Positions 1-11,132 of a stretch of 64,000 nucleotides of DNA are shown piece by piece. The DNA lies in the NCBI GenBank assembly GCA_910574455.1, contig CAJSYZ010000001.1, positions 2,773,424 to 2,837,423 of the forward strand, read 5' to 3'. Within the stretch, counting starts at the first letter, position 1; each line of letters opens with the position of its first letter. The position numbers and the translations under genes are program-made. Origin of the DNA: Trichaptum fuscoviolaceum. Taxonomy: Eukaryota; Basidiomycota; Agaricomycetes; Hymenochaetales; Trichaptaceae. The notes under the pieces were generated by a model. The model saw only the letters and a program-made list of their open reading frames with translations. It did not search any database and had not been told where the DNA came from.

Positions 1-78
1 GCCGACGCAAATGGCTCTGCGCAGGAGAAACAACAAAACGAAGACGAAATCCGAATATCGGACGACGAGGAGTTCTAG
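1..78 (+). CDS. C-terminal end of an unidentified protein (partial, runs off the left edge)
   Basis: Reading from base 1 in frame gives 25 codons and then a TAG stop at 76-78. The encoded tail is hydrophilic and acidic and ends in ISDDEEF. Acidic tails of this kind are common in nuclear proteins, but this fragment is too short to name a family. The frame is open to the window edge, so either the last exon or part of it is present. The call rests on the composition of the tail and on the next gene ending just downstream on the opposite strand (144), which makes a plausible convergent pair with a 65-bp gap. It could be chance. Confidence 0.45.
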   Translation, partial: ADANGSAQEKQQNEDEIRISDDEEF

Positions 79-143
79 TGTATCAAATAGCTTCACATCC
101 TTACGCTTGTTTTTTTGTAATCCTTTATCTACGCGACGTTTTT

Positions 144-1006
144 TTATCTGGCATTCCAACGGCCTATTTCTACCTCACAAATATCCTCCCACTCTGTGAC
201 CCAGCTGTCGGCTTCAAGGTGCGGTTGAGAAACCCATTTTGCAACGAGTCCTCGTGATTCTTCATATGAAAGCGAATGGCTCCGCAAAGAATCCACGATT
301 TCAACCTGAGCTTGTAGAGATCGATGATATGGTGGAAGAAGATTCGGCATGGAAGTAACTGCATGTCGTTTTAGGAGCATTCGATGCGGCATAATTAGAT
401 TACATACCGAACTTCTCCAATGTCCACGTACACCAGAGAGGCTCTTCGTGAACCCAATTCCAGCCCTTCATTCTGTGAGCTTCATAGATGACCTCTTCAA
501 GGCTTTCCATATTGTTGCTCAATTTGTTGAATTGTTTGTTCTATACATGAGAGAACTTATTGAAGACTCTCTAGCAAAGGTAAAGACAAGATTTACCAGC
601 TTCTCCAGAATTGTATCCAGATCATCGATGCATTTCTCCATGATGGCTAGCCGAGGAGAAGCAATTCGTGTGCGAGGTTGACCGTCTCCGGCTTCCAGTC
701 TGATTGCATTGCTAGCGACTGACCAGCTCAGTGACACTATTAAATAATTTGCTTTACAATCACTCACTCCAAGTCAGTCCTTGCATCTGTCAGATTCGTG
801 ACAGCCTTCAGTCCATCTACCTTGACGAGCTCATCCCATGTCCGAGTAATAGTCCGAACTTCCTGAAGTAACGTTCTGACTTTCCTATGGTAGGTAGATT
901 CGGTGTTCCGAGATGGTGACGATGGTGTAGTTGGAGGTTGTTTGAACTGCACAGGCGATGATGTTGGCGTTGAGGGACCATGGAAAGATGCTAGCCTTTT
1001 GCTCAT
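144..1006 (-). CDS. Conserved-looking protein of unknown function, about four exons
   Basis: The start ATG is at 1006 and the stop at 144. Four frames join cleanly through short GT-AG introns. Exon 1 begins MSKRLASFHGPSTPTSS and ends in an amphipathic stretch (VRTLLQEVRTITRTWDEL). Exon 2 carries MEKCIDDLDTILEKL. Exon 3 carries EEVIYEAHRMKGWNWVHEEP. Exon 4 carries WVTEWEDICEVEIGRW. The protein is about 200 residues, with a low-complexity Ser/Pro/Thr N-terminus and then regions that look helical and partly coiled-coil. I do not recognise the family. The frame continuity and clustered Trp and acidic residues support real coding. It lies 136 bp from the WD40 gene start on the other strand, so the two probably share a promoter. 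Confidence 0.65.
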
Positions 1007-1142
1007 ATTGAGTGGTCGGAGAAGAAATGGGTATCGGTTCCCTTGTAGCTACTACAAAGAGGGAAGGAAGGAAGACCCTGATTCACACCGTGACACTTGA
1101 AGCAGCTCCGAACGCTTGCTCTTCTCCTCCCAGTTGCTCACC

Positions 1143-2782
1143 ATGCAGACGGCAGACCCAGATAATCTCTTTAGAGCAGAAGCAGATCTTGCGGTAGTAG
1201 ATGTAAGCACCTTATGAACGATGACCGCGGCTTCTAGAGAGCTAATGTATGAGGACGATAGGCTCGCAAGAAAAAGGCAGAACGCACGAAAGACATCGGA
1301 TGGCCAATCGATACACCCGGAAAGACTCTTGCGGCACAAATTAGAGGTGGTGAACTATGGGCTGCTCAGAGCGATTCTGCAGTACGAAAAATAGACCTCG
1401 AGGTCATTCCAATTACATGTTGCTTCAACTATGCAATGCAGGTTCTGACCCTATTGTCAGTCAGGTTCTGTTTTGCGTGTTTTCAAAGGGCACACAGGCC
1501 CAGTTACGACTCTGACCTTTCTTGAAAACGAAAATGACCCGAACTTCCCGTTCCTGGTGACTGGATCTTGGGATAAGGTGGAAGTTGTCATTTCGTAAGG
1601 AGAGGCCTGTCGCTGATGGCAGTATGTACATGGTAGACCGTAAAGATTTGGAACACGCGTGTATGCGCTTCACACTACTCCAGATTACAGTGTTTGCTAA
1701 CCTATTGTGATAGGACAAGAGTCTCATCTCTTCTACTGAAGCGCATTCGGACTTTGTCAAATGTGTTTTCACTATTCCGAAGCTCAAGTTGCTCGTTACA
1801 AGCGGATCCGATCGACTCGTTCGCTTCTGGTACGATCCTTCAATTGCATACTATCGCGACAATTAATTCAATTATTTACAGGGACGTGTCATCTATCCAA
1901 CCCGGAACTCCCCTCAAGCTGCTGGGCATCATCTCCGCACATACTCGCCCTGTTCAATGTCTCTCCGCAGATGCGCACTCCGAACATACCGCAACGTTCT
2001 TCACAGCAGACAGCATGGGCTTAATTAAAGTTTGGGCCCTCGAGCGCACCTATGGCGAAACTCCAAGCTGTAGGGCATCACTAAAAGAGGAGTGGAGCTA
2101 TCATAGGACGGGCATCAGTGATATTTGGTATGGGCAGGGTCAACTTTGGACTGGTAGGTGGTCGGCTGCACGTTCATCTCGAAAGATCGTGGAAAAGAGC
2201 CTGATAGAGCTTCCTTCGGTTAGCATCGGCTGATGAGTCAGTTGTCCTTCACGCCTACCCTCCCCCTTCCTCCCTAACCACTCCCCCCGGGACCGAGAAA
2301 GCAATACCACCCATTCCCCACCCTCGACCCGTACGCGCCATCCTTCCTCTCGGATTAACCGATCTTGGCGAGCCTTACCTACTCACCGCACATGGAGATA
2401 CGATCCGGGTATACGACGTTTCGACACCGGAGGAACCTGAGCTCCTGAGCGAGGCAGATGCGCACTGGCACGACGTCACTGCTCTCCGCCTATGGGTTCG
2501 GAAGACTAAGGGCGAAGATGGGCGGATGAGAGTCGAGCCGTGGATCGTGAGCACGAGTCTGGATGGCACAGTGCGAAGATGGAGATTGGCAGGTAATTAT
2601 CTCAATTCTAAGACCTTCCTCCTGCATGAATACTGAGAGACTATTTTTGTCTAGATCTAATCAATCCGCCAAAGGAACCACCAAAACCAATCCCAAAAGA
2701 AGAAGAGAATAAGCTAGAAAGCAATCTTGCACTCACCGCAGAGGAAGAAGCCGAATTGGCAGATCTTATGGAAGACGACTGA
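1143..2782 (+). CDS. WD40-repeat protein
   Basis: Exon 1 is 1143-1202, exon 2 starts at 1262 and exon 3 at 1461. Further introns lie near 1607-1710, 1850-1880, 2153-2225 and 2593-2654, and the stop is at 2780-2782. Beta-propeller repeat signatures appear in order: FKGHTGPVTTLTF followed by LVTGSWDK, then AHSDFVKCVF with LVTSGSDRLVRFW, then AHTRPVQCL with TADSMGLIKVW, then LLTAHGDTIRVYD, and finally STSLDGTVRRWRL. The C-terminus is acidic (EEEAELADLMEDD). WD40 propellers act as protein-interaction platforms, and no enzymatic motif is visible. I cannot assign an orthologue, so the cellular role is unknown. The 5' end faces the unknown gene at 144-1006 across a 136-bp shared promoter. Confidence 0.85.
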
Positions 2783-4365
2783 TCGATAGCAAGCGCACGA
2801 ATATGGCAACATAAAACGCCCTACTCGAATTCTAGCGCTAATGCCGGCTGCCAGTGCGGCACCTTGAACGTCGTATCTGGTACACCACGTATATTTATTC
2901 TTCATTTCTTTTCCGTACTTTCATTTTTTTCTGCTTTATTTCTGATTTTTGTCGAGCCTCATTAGCATAGGGATATGGAACCGATGCCGTTCAGAGTAAA
3001 CAACGGGACATGGACTGTGTTGTAACACGGTGGTCCCATCCTTTGCACTGTGTGCGGTATGTATAGTGGGGAGTTCGACATCTGGTGTGTTGACCGCGTC
3101 CTTAGCAAGGGCAAGAACTGGCGACATATTTCAAGGACTGTATTTCGGCTATGTCGCTCCTAGGAATTACTAAGGAGACTGACTTAGTGCTTCTTGCTGC
3201 GCTGTCTTGGGCATACGCATGGCATAGTTCTGATATACTTGTTGAGAGATGCCTGGAGTTGTTTTTTGCACCTTCATCCCAACCTATCCTCTGACCCGTA
3301 CAATCACGTTCGCGTGACTCTTTTTGCATCGCCAAGCTCGCGTTATTGCTTCAATTCTTGTCCGCCCCTTCTGTCCTGAATACCCTGGTCATCATGACTA
3401 CCCCTAGAATGGCTTTGCGCTTTTCCCTAGCCCTGCAATTTTTCGTTTGTTCATGTCCGATTCCCTGTGCATGATCGTTGATCGTACGCCGATGCTACAA
3501 GAAGTACCGTTTCCAGTCTCATTATTTTTTGTGATCTTATCACCGTTCCTGGTGCCGGCAGCATATCTGCGTCTGGCCTATTCGTGCATGCCCATATCTT
3601 GTGTGCCAAAATTTGCGTCTCGCTGACCATCATCGTGGCGATTCGAGTTGTCGCTCAAATGGTGTTATGAAGTAGGTTTAAGTTGCTTTCCTTCACCAGA
3701 GTTATAGTACCAAGCCAACCTCACATATCTTTTGGTGTCATGCATGACAGGGCCATCTAAAATATGTAGTCACAAGAGTCTGGAGCCTACGGCTCTTTAC
3801 ATCCCTTCATCCACCTGATGCTTATGGCTCATATGGGCCGCTCTACACAAGTACTATTCGACGACAATTAGCCACCGCCTTTATGCAGATTTACCGGCAT
3901 ACAGTTCAATCATCCAGTCTATATGATCTCATGTTTTCGCGTAACACCATTGTCGAGAATAACATTGTTGGTTCTGACAGGTATGTAACCACATTGATAG
4001 AGTATCTCTTCGTATAGTTGACAAAGTAAAAAAATCACCATAGCGTTCTTTCGGCTGACGTACGGTCAAACTTAGGCATAGTCCTCCCCACAACCCGAGA
4101 CTCCTTCTTCAATTGCGTGAAGACTGAAGGCGTTGATGTCCGGTCGAGCACTCAGATCACACATGCACACAAGTCAGTTCTGGGTGGGTCTTTAGTCCCA
4201 TCCCGTAAAAAAAAAGATCGGTGTGGGTATTTTCCCCATCTCCCGACCAAGAAAAACTAAAATGGATATCCCGCATGAAGGACACTACACTGCATATGGC
4301 CCCGCTAGCCTTGGAGGGATAACCCAACCGACTACCAAGTTTAGACCAACTGTGGTCTTGCTACC

Positions 4366-4440
4366 GTGAAAGCAGTGTCCGGTGCGAGGTTCGGACTCGC
4401 CCGACTGTAATGCGAGGTATCTGCTCTCCCTACATCGCAT
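4366..4440 (-). other. tRNA-like fragment (probably decayed)
   Basis: Read on the minus strand, a D-arm-like stretch (GTAGGGAGAGC) is followed about 30 nt later by a perfect T-arm-like hairpin, stem GCGAG/CTCGC around the loop TCCGAAC. The T-loop matches the tRNA consensus except that the second base is C instead of T. No pairing anticodon stem or acceptor stem can be drawn, so this is not a working tRNA. It could be a tRNA relic, the head of a tRNA-derived short interspersed element, or chance. Confidence 0.25.
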
Positions 4441-4466
4441 GCTGGATTTAGGTGTAGGCGGCCCTG

Positions 4467-4537
4467 GTGAAGAGTGCGTGTGGCGGAGTCCGAGGAGTGG
4501 AAACGGCGTCACGACTACGACACAACGAGGGCCATGC
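4467..4537 (+). repeat. Copy 1 of a 71-bp direct repeat
   Basis: By eye, 66 of 71 positions match the copy at 4604-4674, with the same orientation and a period of 137 bp. The unit starts GTGAAGAGTGCGTGTGGCGG and ends GGGCCATGC. Four of the five differences are G in this copy and A in the other. Confidence 0.9.
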
Positions 4538-4603
4538 CAGAGGAGGCACGACGAGGCGGCGGTGAAAACCGGCACCCTGGCGCCTTGGTGTCGGAGATCC
4601 CTA

Positions 4604-4674
4604 GTGAAGAGTGCGTGTGGCGGAGTCCGAAGAATAGAAACGGCGTCACGACTACAACACAACGGGGGCCATGC
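4604..4674 (+). repeat. Copy 2 of the 71-bp direct repeat
   Basis: It matches 4467-4537 with five substitutions and no gaps. The two copies are separated by 66 bp of unrelated sequence. No third copy was found in the window, and no coding function is evident. Confidence 0.9.
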
Positions 4675-5751
4675 TAGAGCATGGGGGTGGAAGTGGAGGG
4701 GGTGGGAGGTGAAAAGCTAAGAGGCGATGTCGCTCTGCTTTCCCTCTCTTATATACCCTTAGACTTTGCGTCGACCAAACAAACGCATTCGGGTTGTCGT
4801 GTTGTTTTGTTCTGGACGGTGTGGTGCTGGGTCGGTGGTAAGCCAATCGCCGATGCTCGAGGCTGGTGCTTCTACCCAATCCGGTCGAAAGAGGGCAAGC
4901 CATCGTCAGCCTCGTAAGGCTGCTTGGTTGCTGGGGATCGACGATGTATCCTGCGCACAGGGGATCTCGTCGAACTATTACCCTCTTCCGTCCCGTTGGA
5001 TGTAGGTGGCACGTCAATCACCGGTGTCCGTCAGCTTTGCAAAGCTGGTCGATTGCAGGGGCTCATCGGTGAGTCCTTCGGTACGGGTATCCTCGCCTTA
5101 AATCTTCCTCTACCAACCTATCGGTGTGGAACATCAAGAAGTCAGGGTGTTCGCAACGATTTGCCAGGTGCCATATGCCTTAGAGAGTTGTATGTATTCT
5201 GGATAGAGTCGACCGTTAACTCTTCTTGTCATCGAACATACACTATTGGCAAGATGTCAGTGGCTTTGGTGGCAGTGAGAATCTACTTTTCAAAAGGAAG
5301 TGAAGTTGAGAGAATACGATAATGTTAATTCGTATCGTATCGCAGTACGGATCGACACTCGTGGAGATTGAATGAGGAGATCCGCCGACACTCAGCATAC
5401 AAGAACTTGAAGACGATGAAGAACAAAGAGCACTGACAAATCTGAGAGCTCTTATCTACGGGCGACCACAGAGCTTGTTCCTCAGCTTAAAATTTCTATA
5501 GCATCACTGTGCTAACCTTTATCACGATTAGGCCACTGCATATATTACCGCGGACTTACAGAACAAACAACGCAAATTCTGTTGTCATATGCGAGAAAAT
5601 AGTTCATTGTGACGCACGCATTCCATCCGTGAATAGCTGTCCGTACGAAAAGATGATGACGCCAAAATACTAATACATATACTATGCAATATAAAGCTAC
5701 TGGGAGTGTGAGGTGTAAATATGCAATGCGTGGCGTGTTCATGAAAACAAC

Positions 5752-7581
5752 TCATAGCTTCGCCTGAGGCAAGATGTATCCGGACGCGACATTCAAGCTC
5801 CTTGCGGCGTCTTGCACGATCTCGTCGACGCTGAAATTATACAAATTATGTTAGTTAACAACCCAAAAGAGCAATGAAAGGAGTTACGAACATCTCTTTT
5901 GCGGGTTTGACGCTCTAAAAGAAAATCAGTTAGATCCCCTGGTTGCAATTCCAATAGTATAAATGTTTCACTCACGTCGATTCTTGCCGCAACCTTGCCC
6001 ATCAGCCCTGTCGAATATGTTATTCAGCAAAAGAGATTGGATAGCATATAGGAAACTAAACGTACATGGGCGAGTCTTTGCCGACAATTCAGGGTGCTTC
6101 TCCAATTCAACTTCATGTGGGAGCTTGCCCTCTGCTGTAAGCTTCTTGATTTCATCCTTTCGGTTCTCCTCCCTGTGAAACGCCGGAAATAAAGGTGGAT
6201 GAGCAACACGCCGAGATGATAAGCGGGTGAATCTTCTCAGCGAAGATGTAGCGCACCAATTGACAACATAGTCATTCTTTCGGATATGGAGGGGCCGGCC
6301 AGTGTAGATGATTGTCTTGATGGTGTCGTCGAAACCAGCCGAGACGACGAGGTCCTTGTGGATTTTCGGAGCGCCTGCTTCTGTACTCGCCACGAAGCGG
6401 GTGCCAACCCAGACACCGGTGGCACCATATCTATACGAATAAAAAGGAAAAAAAGAAAACCCGCACAATCAGCATCAGATTCCGAATATCATTAGCACCA
6501 TTGAATGAAGCCGCCCGTGCGAGCGAGAAATTAATGGAGAGACAAGGAAGGTGGTACTTACGAGAGCGACGCGGCGAGGCCACGTCCATCAGCGATACCG
6601 CCGGCAGCAACAACGAAGACGGGCTTGCCGGTTAGCGGGCTGATAGCATCCTTGCAGATATCCACGCACGCCGGGATAAGCACCGAGAAAGGAGTATCAC
6701 CGGTGTGTCCGCCCCCCTCACCACCCTGGCAGCAGATGATATCAACACCTTAAATTGGAAGCAAAAGGAGTTAGACGTTGCTGGTGATGTTCATAGAAAT
6801 TGCGCCCTACCTCTTTCAAGGGCCTTCTTCACATGCTAAATGGAATAAATTGTCTTAATACAATGAAACGAGTTGGGTATAGCACAACTGAGATACCTTC
6901 GGGTGTCCAACCATGCTAAAAATCAAGTTAAGTATGCGTCATAATAGATACGGAAAGTTGTGGGAAACGTACTTCATGACGGGGATCTTTGCCTCATGGA
7001 GACGGTTAACCATCTCCTTCGGAGGAACTCCGACAGCGCACACGAAGAGCGCGATTTTGTTCTTAATCATAACTTCCGTCAACTCAGGAAGCTGGCCTTT
7101 CGTGTAATCATACTACAAATACAAAAGAGTGAATATGTGATTTGCAATGCTATGCATATAACGGCCAGATGACATACGTTGGTTTTGCGGGCGTTGCCAC
7201 CAACCTGCGGGAGCAGAAGGTCGATGCCAAAGGGCGCATTCTTATCTTCCAAGTGTGCCCTAATCTCGTCAATTGACTGCTGGAGAACTTTGGGCGTCTG
7301 GTGCAAGCCGCCGATGACGCCGATGCCACCCTACATTTCATACGCTCTCTTAGCTTCTTTTCTGTTCGTCGGTATCATGATGAAACGTGTCACATACAGC
7401 GTTGGTAACAGCGGCTGCGAGCTTAGGGCCTGCAGCGACGTTCATGCCTGTGAGATTCTAGTCAGAAATATCCGTGTTATGTCTCAGCGGCAATAGGAGG
7501 CTTACCGGCGAGCATGACGGGGTGCTTGATCCCGAAGAGCTCGGTCAAAGGAGTCTTAAAAATCTGTGGCGACGAAGGCAT
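5752..7581 (-). CDS. Nitronate monooxygenase (2-nitropropane dioxygenase family)
   Basis: This is an FMN-dependent TIM-barrel enzyme that oxidises alkyl nitronates to carbonyl compounds and nitrite, detoxifying 3-nitropropionate-like compounds. The start at 7581 reads MPSSPQIFKTPLTELFGI. Then come NAGGIGVIGG (FMN phosphate region), LPQVGGNARKTN, VGHPKHVKKALERGVD, CCQGGEGGGHTGD with the His typical of the active site, VVAAGGIADGRG and SYGATGVWVGTRF, which bind the flavin phosphate at the barrel end. The C-terminus is ASGYILPQAKL. About eight short introns break the frame. Length is near 350 residues, as usual for the fungal family. All expected motifs are present, so it is probably functional. 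The true substrate cannot be told from sequence. Confidence 0.9.
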
Positions 7582-7875
7582 TTTGTATCTTATTCTTTGA
7601 GGGCTGGGACGAAGGTCGAAGAGGATGGCAGTCGTGGTCAACGCTTGGGATTTTATCGCAGGCTTTGCTATTCATGCTGCTGCTTACTTCCGGCAAACTT
7701 GAGTTCCCGTTACCCGGTTCCGGTCTCGGTACTGCCGAGTGACATACCCCACAGTGTTCTCGTGACATGCGTGTGACGTGGGTTAAGATTTCGGAGCGCC
7801 CGCAAAAGCGAAAATGACAGAAAATAGCAAAGCAGGACAGCTTATGTCGCTTGCATTGAAGCCTATTAGTGATGT

Positions 7876-8931
7876 TTAGATGTCATGATAGCGAACAAGG
7901 GTGTGCGAGCGCTTGTCAAGACACTTTGGCAGCTCCTGTGAGAGTTGATCTCGGATGAAGACGATGATGGATTTTGCTTGTTCGTAGCCCCGGAACTTGA
8001 TTTGATCATTGTCGCTCGTGGAAGGGGAAGGAGTTGATGCTCAGCCTTGCAGGAGAGCCCGCACATCCAAGCTTCTTGGCTTTGGTTGTAAAGGAGAGAT
8101 TTTGAACTGCTGCCTTGAGCCATATCCGCGCGGACCTACAGTGTACATAAAGCGCGTATATATAGTGCAGATCCTGTGGGACCTTGCGATTTGAGATAGG
8201 GTTTTCCATAATTTCGCTGTGGAACTGTACCATCAGACAGGCACTTAACTTCTGATAAGATTCTGGTCCGAATGGAGTACATGCGAATACGATTAGGAGA
8301 AAGTACCTCTGTACATATACCACGTTCTCCCGAGCACCTTCGCTCGCATCGCACTCGCTGATGTATCATTGTTCGCCTTGGCCTCGCCCTGTTGCGCATA
8401 TCTGACAAGTGATCCGGTCCTGATTGACGATCGAGCAAGACATAATTTGACGTTTTAAGTACCTGGAAGCAGATGTCAAACAACCGGCCGGCCTAGGCGT
8501 GCCAATCTGGCATTTCCCAAATAGGAAACCATAGTGGACCGATTGAGCTGCTTTCTCAAATTCGCCAAGGCAACGGCAACGGAGCGCATTGAACACCTCC
8601 TGCTCATCGCCATTGGCCCCACCACCCATGCGCATCTATCAGTTGCACTGCGACAGCTTTATCCATTCCTCCAGGACTCAAGTACCGTTTCACCCTCGTT
8701 CTCCGGGAGCGTAAATGGATGAATTCGTGGACACATCTCGTATGCTTCCGCGCTCGCCACATCGAGGATCGCAGATGAGCAGCGCTCGATAGCAACAAAT
8801 GGAGTCTGGCGATAGCGGGACCGGGCATCCGGACGAGATGTGAGCGAAACGGAAGTCCCGCCGACGGATTCCATATCCGGGAAAGCTGGTGTGCACGAGG
8901 CGGTCGTCAATCCGTACCTTTGTATTTGCAT
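7876..8931 (-). CDS. Probable multi-exon gene of unknown function (model uncertain)
   Basis: Several minus-strand segments look coding and can mostly be joined by GT-AG introns. From a possible ATG at 8931 the frame reads through RYRQTPFVAIERCSSAILDV to PFTLPENEGE. After an intron ending near 8614 it continues with EVFNALRCRCLGEFEKAAQS. A further segment near 8240-8060 carries MVQFHSEIMENPISNRK and VPQDLHYIYALYVHC. The last exon contains KFRGYEQAKSIIVFIRD and stops at 7876. The join between the last two segments needs either an intron of about 95 nt or a frameshift, so the gene may be intact or recently broken. No family was recognised. It lies in the same direction as the nitronate monooxygenase, 294 bp upstream of that start. 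Confidence 0.4.
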
Positions 8932-9407
8932 TTGCTGTCGATCCGCATCCGTGCCTCCCTCTCAACGTCTACGAGCTCGAGTTAGTAGCCATGCAGACCG
9001 ACGTGCGGTCTCCAGCTTTCAGTGCTTGGACAGAAACGGAAGGAGCAGCCGTCAAGAGGACTTACGTTTCTGGCAAGAAAAGAAGCTGGAATATGTATTG
9101 TCTATGTATAGATGCCGTGTTTGGTCTGATGGTTGATAGAAGCGACAACAAGCGAGCGTTCTCACGGTTGTACTGGGTACAAAAGTTGTTATACGCGTTT
9201 CACTGCTTGTCTCCTTATACTCCTTCCCCTTTTTCGTTCCCGTCCTCAAAAGCAGCTGCTCTCTCGGAGCGTCCCCTCATTCCCCGTCCTTTCTCTAAGC
9301 CTGCTACTAATTGCCCTAGCATCCCTTCGTTAAGCCACCGTAGGCGCTCCTGCTTCAATCACTTTTGGGAACTTCAAGGAAGAACTTAGACGAAAACACC
9401 ATTCACA
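8932..9407. promoter_or_regulatory. Promoter and 5' leader of the CPL1-like gene
   Basis: No coding signal was accepted here. The last 170 bp before the ATG at 9408 are rich in C and T on the plus strand, a common feature of strongly expressed fungal promoters and leaders. I saw no clear TATA box. Confidence 0.4.
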
Positions 9408-10283
9408 ATGCAGCTCTTATCGACCTTCGCTATTCTCGCTGCCATCACTCTTGGTATCGCCCAGGCCAAGCCATCACCTACCGTCCCCGACCTTGCTGCA
9501 CGTCATGCCGCCGATGAGCAGAACTGCGGCAAGGATGAGTTCTTCTACCTAACCCGCTCCTGCTGTTTGAGCCACGGCGGACCCCCGGCAAAGCCCTCTC
9601 CCCCAAGTGGCGTTTCTTGCCCGTCTTGTGCGTTTTTTCGTTGCAATTACGTTAGTGTTTAGTATTATTCCGACTAACGATTTCTTTTACAGCATGGTAC
9701 TGGCATCACGGCCAGGGCTGCTGCGTACCAGAGCACCCGAACCCGCCCACTCCCTCGTGCCCGAAGAACTACGGATGGGAGAAGTCGCGCCAGTGCTGCA
9801 CACCTAACAAGCCTTCGCACCCTTCGCCACCGCCATCTAAGCCGTCCCCTAAGCCTCACAGCGGAGGGGGTTATTACAAGACCAAGCGCAACGTCGTTCG
9901 TGACTGGGACAACTCCTTCTGCCCGAACTCGCTTATTGCGTGCCCCATCAAAGTCAACGGCATTTCGACTGGTGACAAGGAATGGTAAGTTTGGTTGGTG
10001 TTTTTCGGGGGGTATTGTATACTGATTCGGATGATTGTCGGCAGCATTGACACGTATGCTGATGTTTCGTCTTGCGGTGGATGCCTCTCCATGGGTGCGG
10101 GTAAGGATTGCTCAAAGATCCCGCATGCTATCAGCCCGTCTTGCATGGGTGGCGGCTGCTATGGTGCGTTGCTCAATTCATTATTTAATTCTGTTTTTCT
10201 GATGCTGAAGTGATGCTACAGTCCAGGAATGCGTTTCAGGATACAAACCCTCAGCCGATGCAACCTCTTGCGTCAAGGCCTAA
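9408..10283 (+). CDS. Secreted cysteine-rich protein with CPL1-like C-terminal domain
   Basis: Four exons (9408-9627, 9693-9984, 10045-10163, 10222-10283) encode 230 residues. A signal peptide is evident: MQLLSTFAILAAITLGIAQA followed by KPSP. The mature protein has Cys pairs (RSCC, GCC, QCC), with Pro/Ser linkers (PSHPSPPPSKPSPKP) and a KTKR dibasic site. The C-terminal part has the spacing of the CPL1-like domain: CPNSLIACPI, then CIDTYADVSSCGGCLSMG, DCSKIPHAISPSC and QECVSGY. This domain is named after a secreted Cryptococcus protein and occurs in large secreted families of basidiomycetes. Its biochemical activity is not established. Here it probably acts at the cell surface or outside the cell. 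Exon phases all fit, which supports the model. Confidence 0.85.
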
Positions 10284-11132
10284 AATTTTCTATCTAACAT
10301 CATTCTCATGGACAACGTAATCTACGCCTCGCTGTCGTCTCTTCATGTCGGTCCTCTGCATTGACATTTTGTCTCCATTCCAAAATTTCTCCCTAACGAC
10401 CCCCTCGGACATTTGTGACACCACCGCGTGTCGTCCTTTCTCTTTTTCTTCTGCAGTGTGTTCTTCTTTTCTGCCCTTTCACCACGGACGCCACATCTTC
10501 CTCACCTTTGCTCTCGAGCGAGATCGGCGGACTTTCTCGGCGTGTATGTGCTTCTGAAGTGCATCTAGGTCTGGAAAAAGAAATGCGGCTTCCCTCTTTT
10601 GTTCGTAGCTAGTGCTTGACATCATTAATGATTGACTCTTTGCTCTTTGAATTGCTTCCGCTTCTGTCTACACTCTTCTGTTCGCCGTCAGTACTAGCTT
10701 TCAAGCAGGCCTCGAGTTGTCTTATTGTCATAGTCCCCAACTACGTAGAACGCATGACTCTTTCTCTTCGGTTTCCAGCCGATTGTCGTTTCCTCCAGTT
10801 TTCACTAGTGGGTTGCTATTATGTGGACTTTAATTGTTTGTTCAAATGTGGAATAATTATAATACTGTTTTCTGTGCTTCGATATGTAAGCTCGATGAAC
10901 GGCCTCCGGGCGTACTTGCAGAATGCGAAGAATGGATCGATGGTTGCTACGTTGAATTGGCTGCGTCATTAGACATTTGCAAGGATCGGCGAGGGATCCC
11001 CGTGGACCCATTCGGTCAACAGCTTTCTCAGGGTCTTCAGGGTATGGAGGACCCTGAATGCTCGGCCGGTTCCAGATGAAGACCAATGAGGTGTTTCTAT
11101 TTTTACACCTCTGAATTTTGTCCTCATCAGCC
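10284..11132. other. Intergenic interval, 3' region of the CPL1-like gene and promoter of heme lyase
   Basis: The open frame at 10616-10972 encodes a hydrophobic stretch with no known motif and was not accepted as a gene. The first part is rich in T and C. Nothing else could be supported. Confidence 0.5.

Larger units (their letters stand above)
2783..5751. other. Long gene-poor interval (about 3 kb)
   Basis: No frame here joins into a recognisable protein, and the longest open frames (for example 4924-5322 on the plus strand) have no motif I know. The stretch 4380-4920 is more G/C-rich than its flanks. It contains the 71-bp direct repeat and the tRNA-like fragment listed separately. The left part holds the 3' region of the WD40 gene, and the right end holds the 3' region of the nitronate monooxygenase. 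It may contain the remains of a small mobile element, but no terminal repeats or transposase were seen. Confidence 0.6.

Noticed and set aside
4366..4440. An intact tRNA gene
   Set aside because: No base-paired anticodon or acceptor stem can be drawn around the T-arm-like hairpin, so only a decayed fragment is reported.
4924..5322. A 132-codon plus-strand open frame next to the direct repeats
   Set aside because: No transposase or other motif was recognised and no splice partner was found. It was not annotated as a gene.
10616..10972. A hydrophobic 118-codon open frame
   Set aside because: It is not conserved in pattern, lacks a motif, and lies in A/T-rich intergenic DNA between two well-defined genes.
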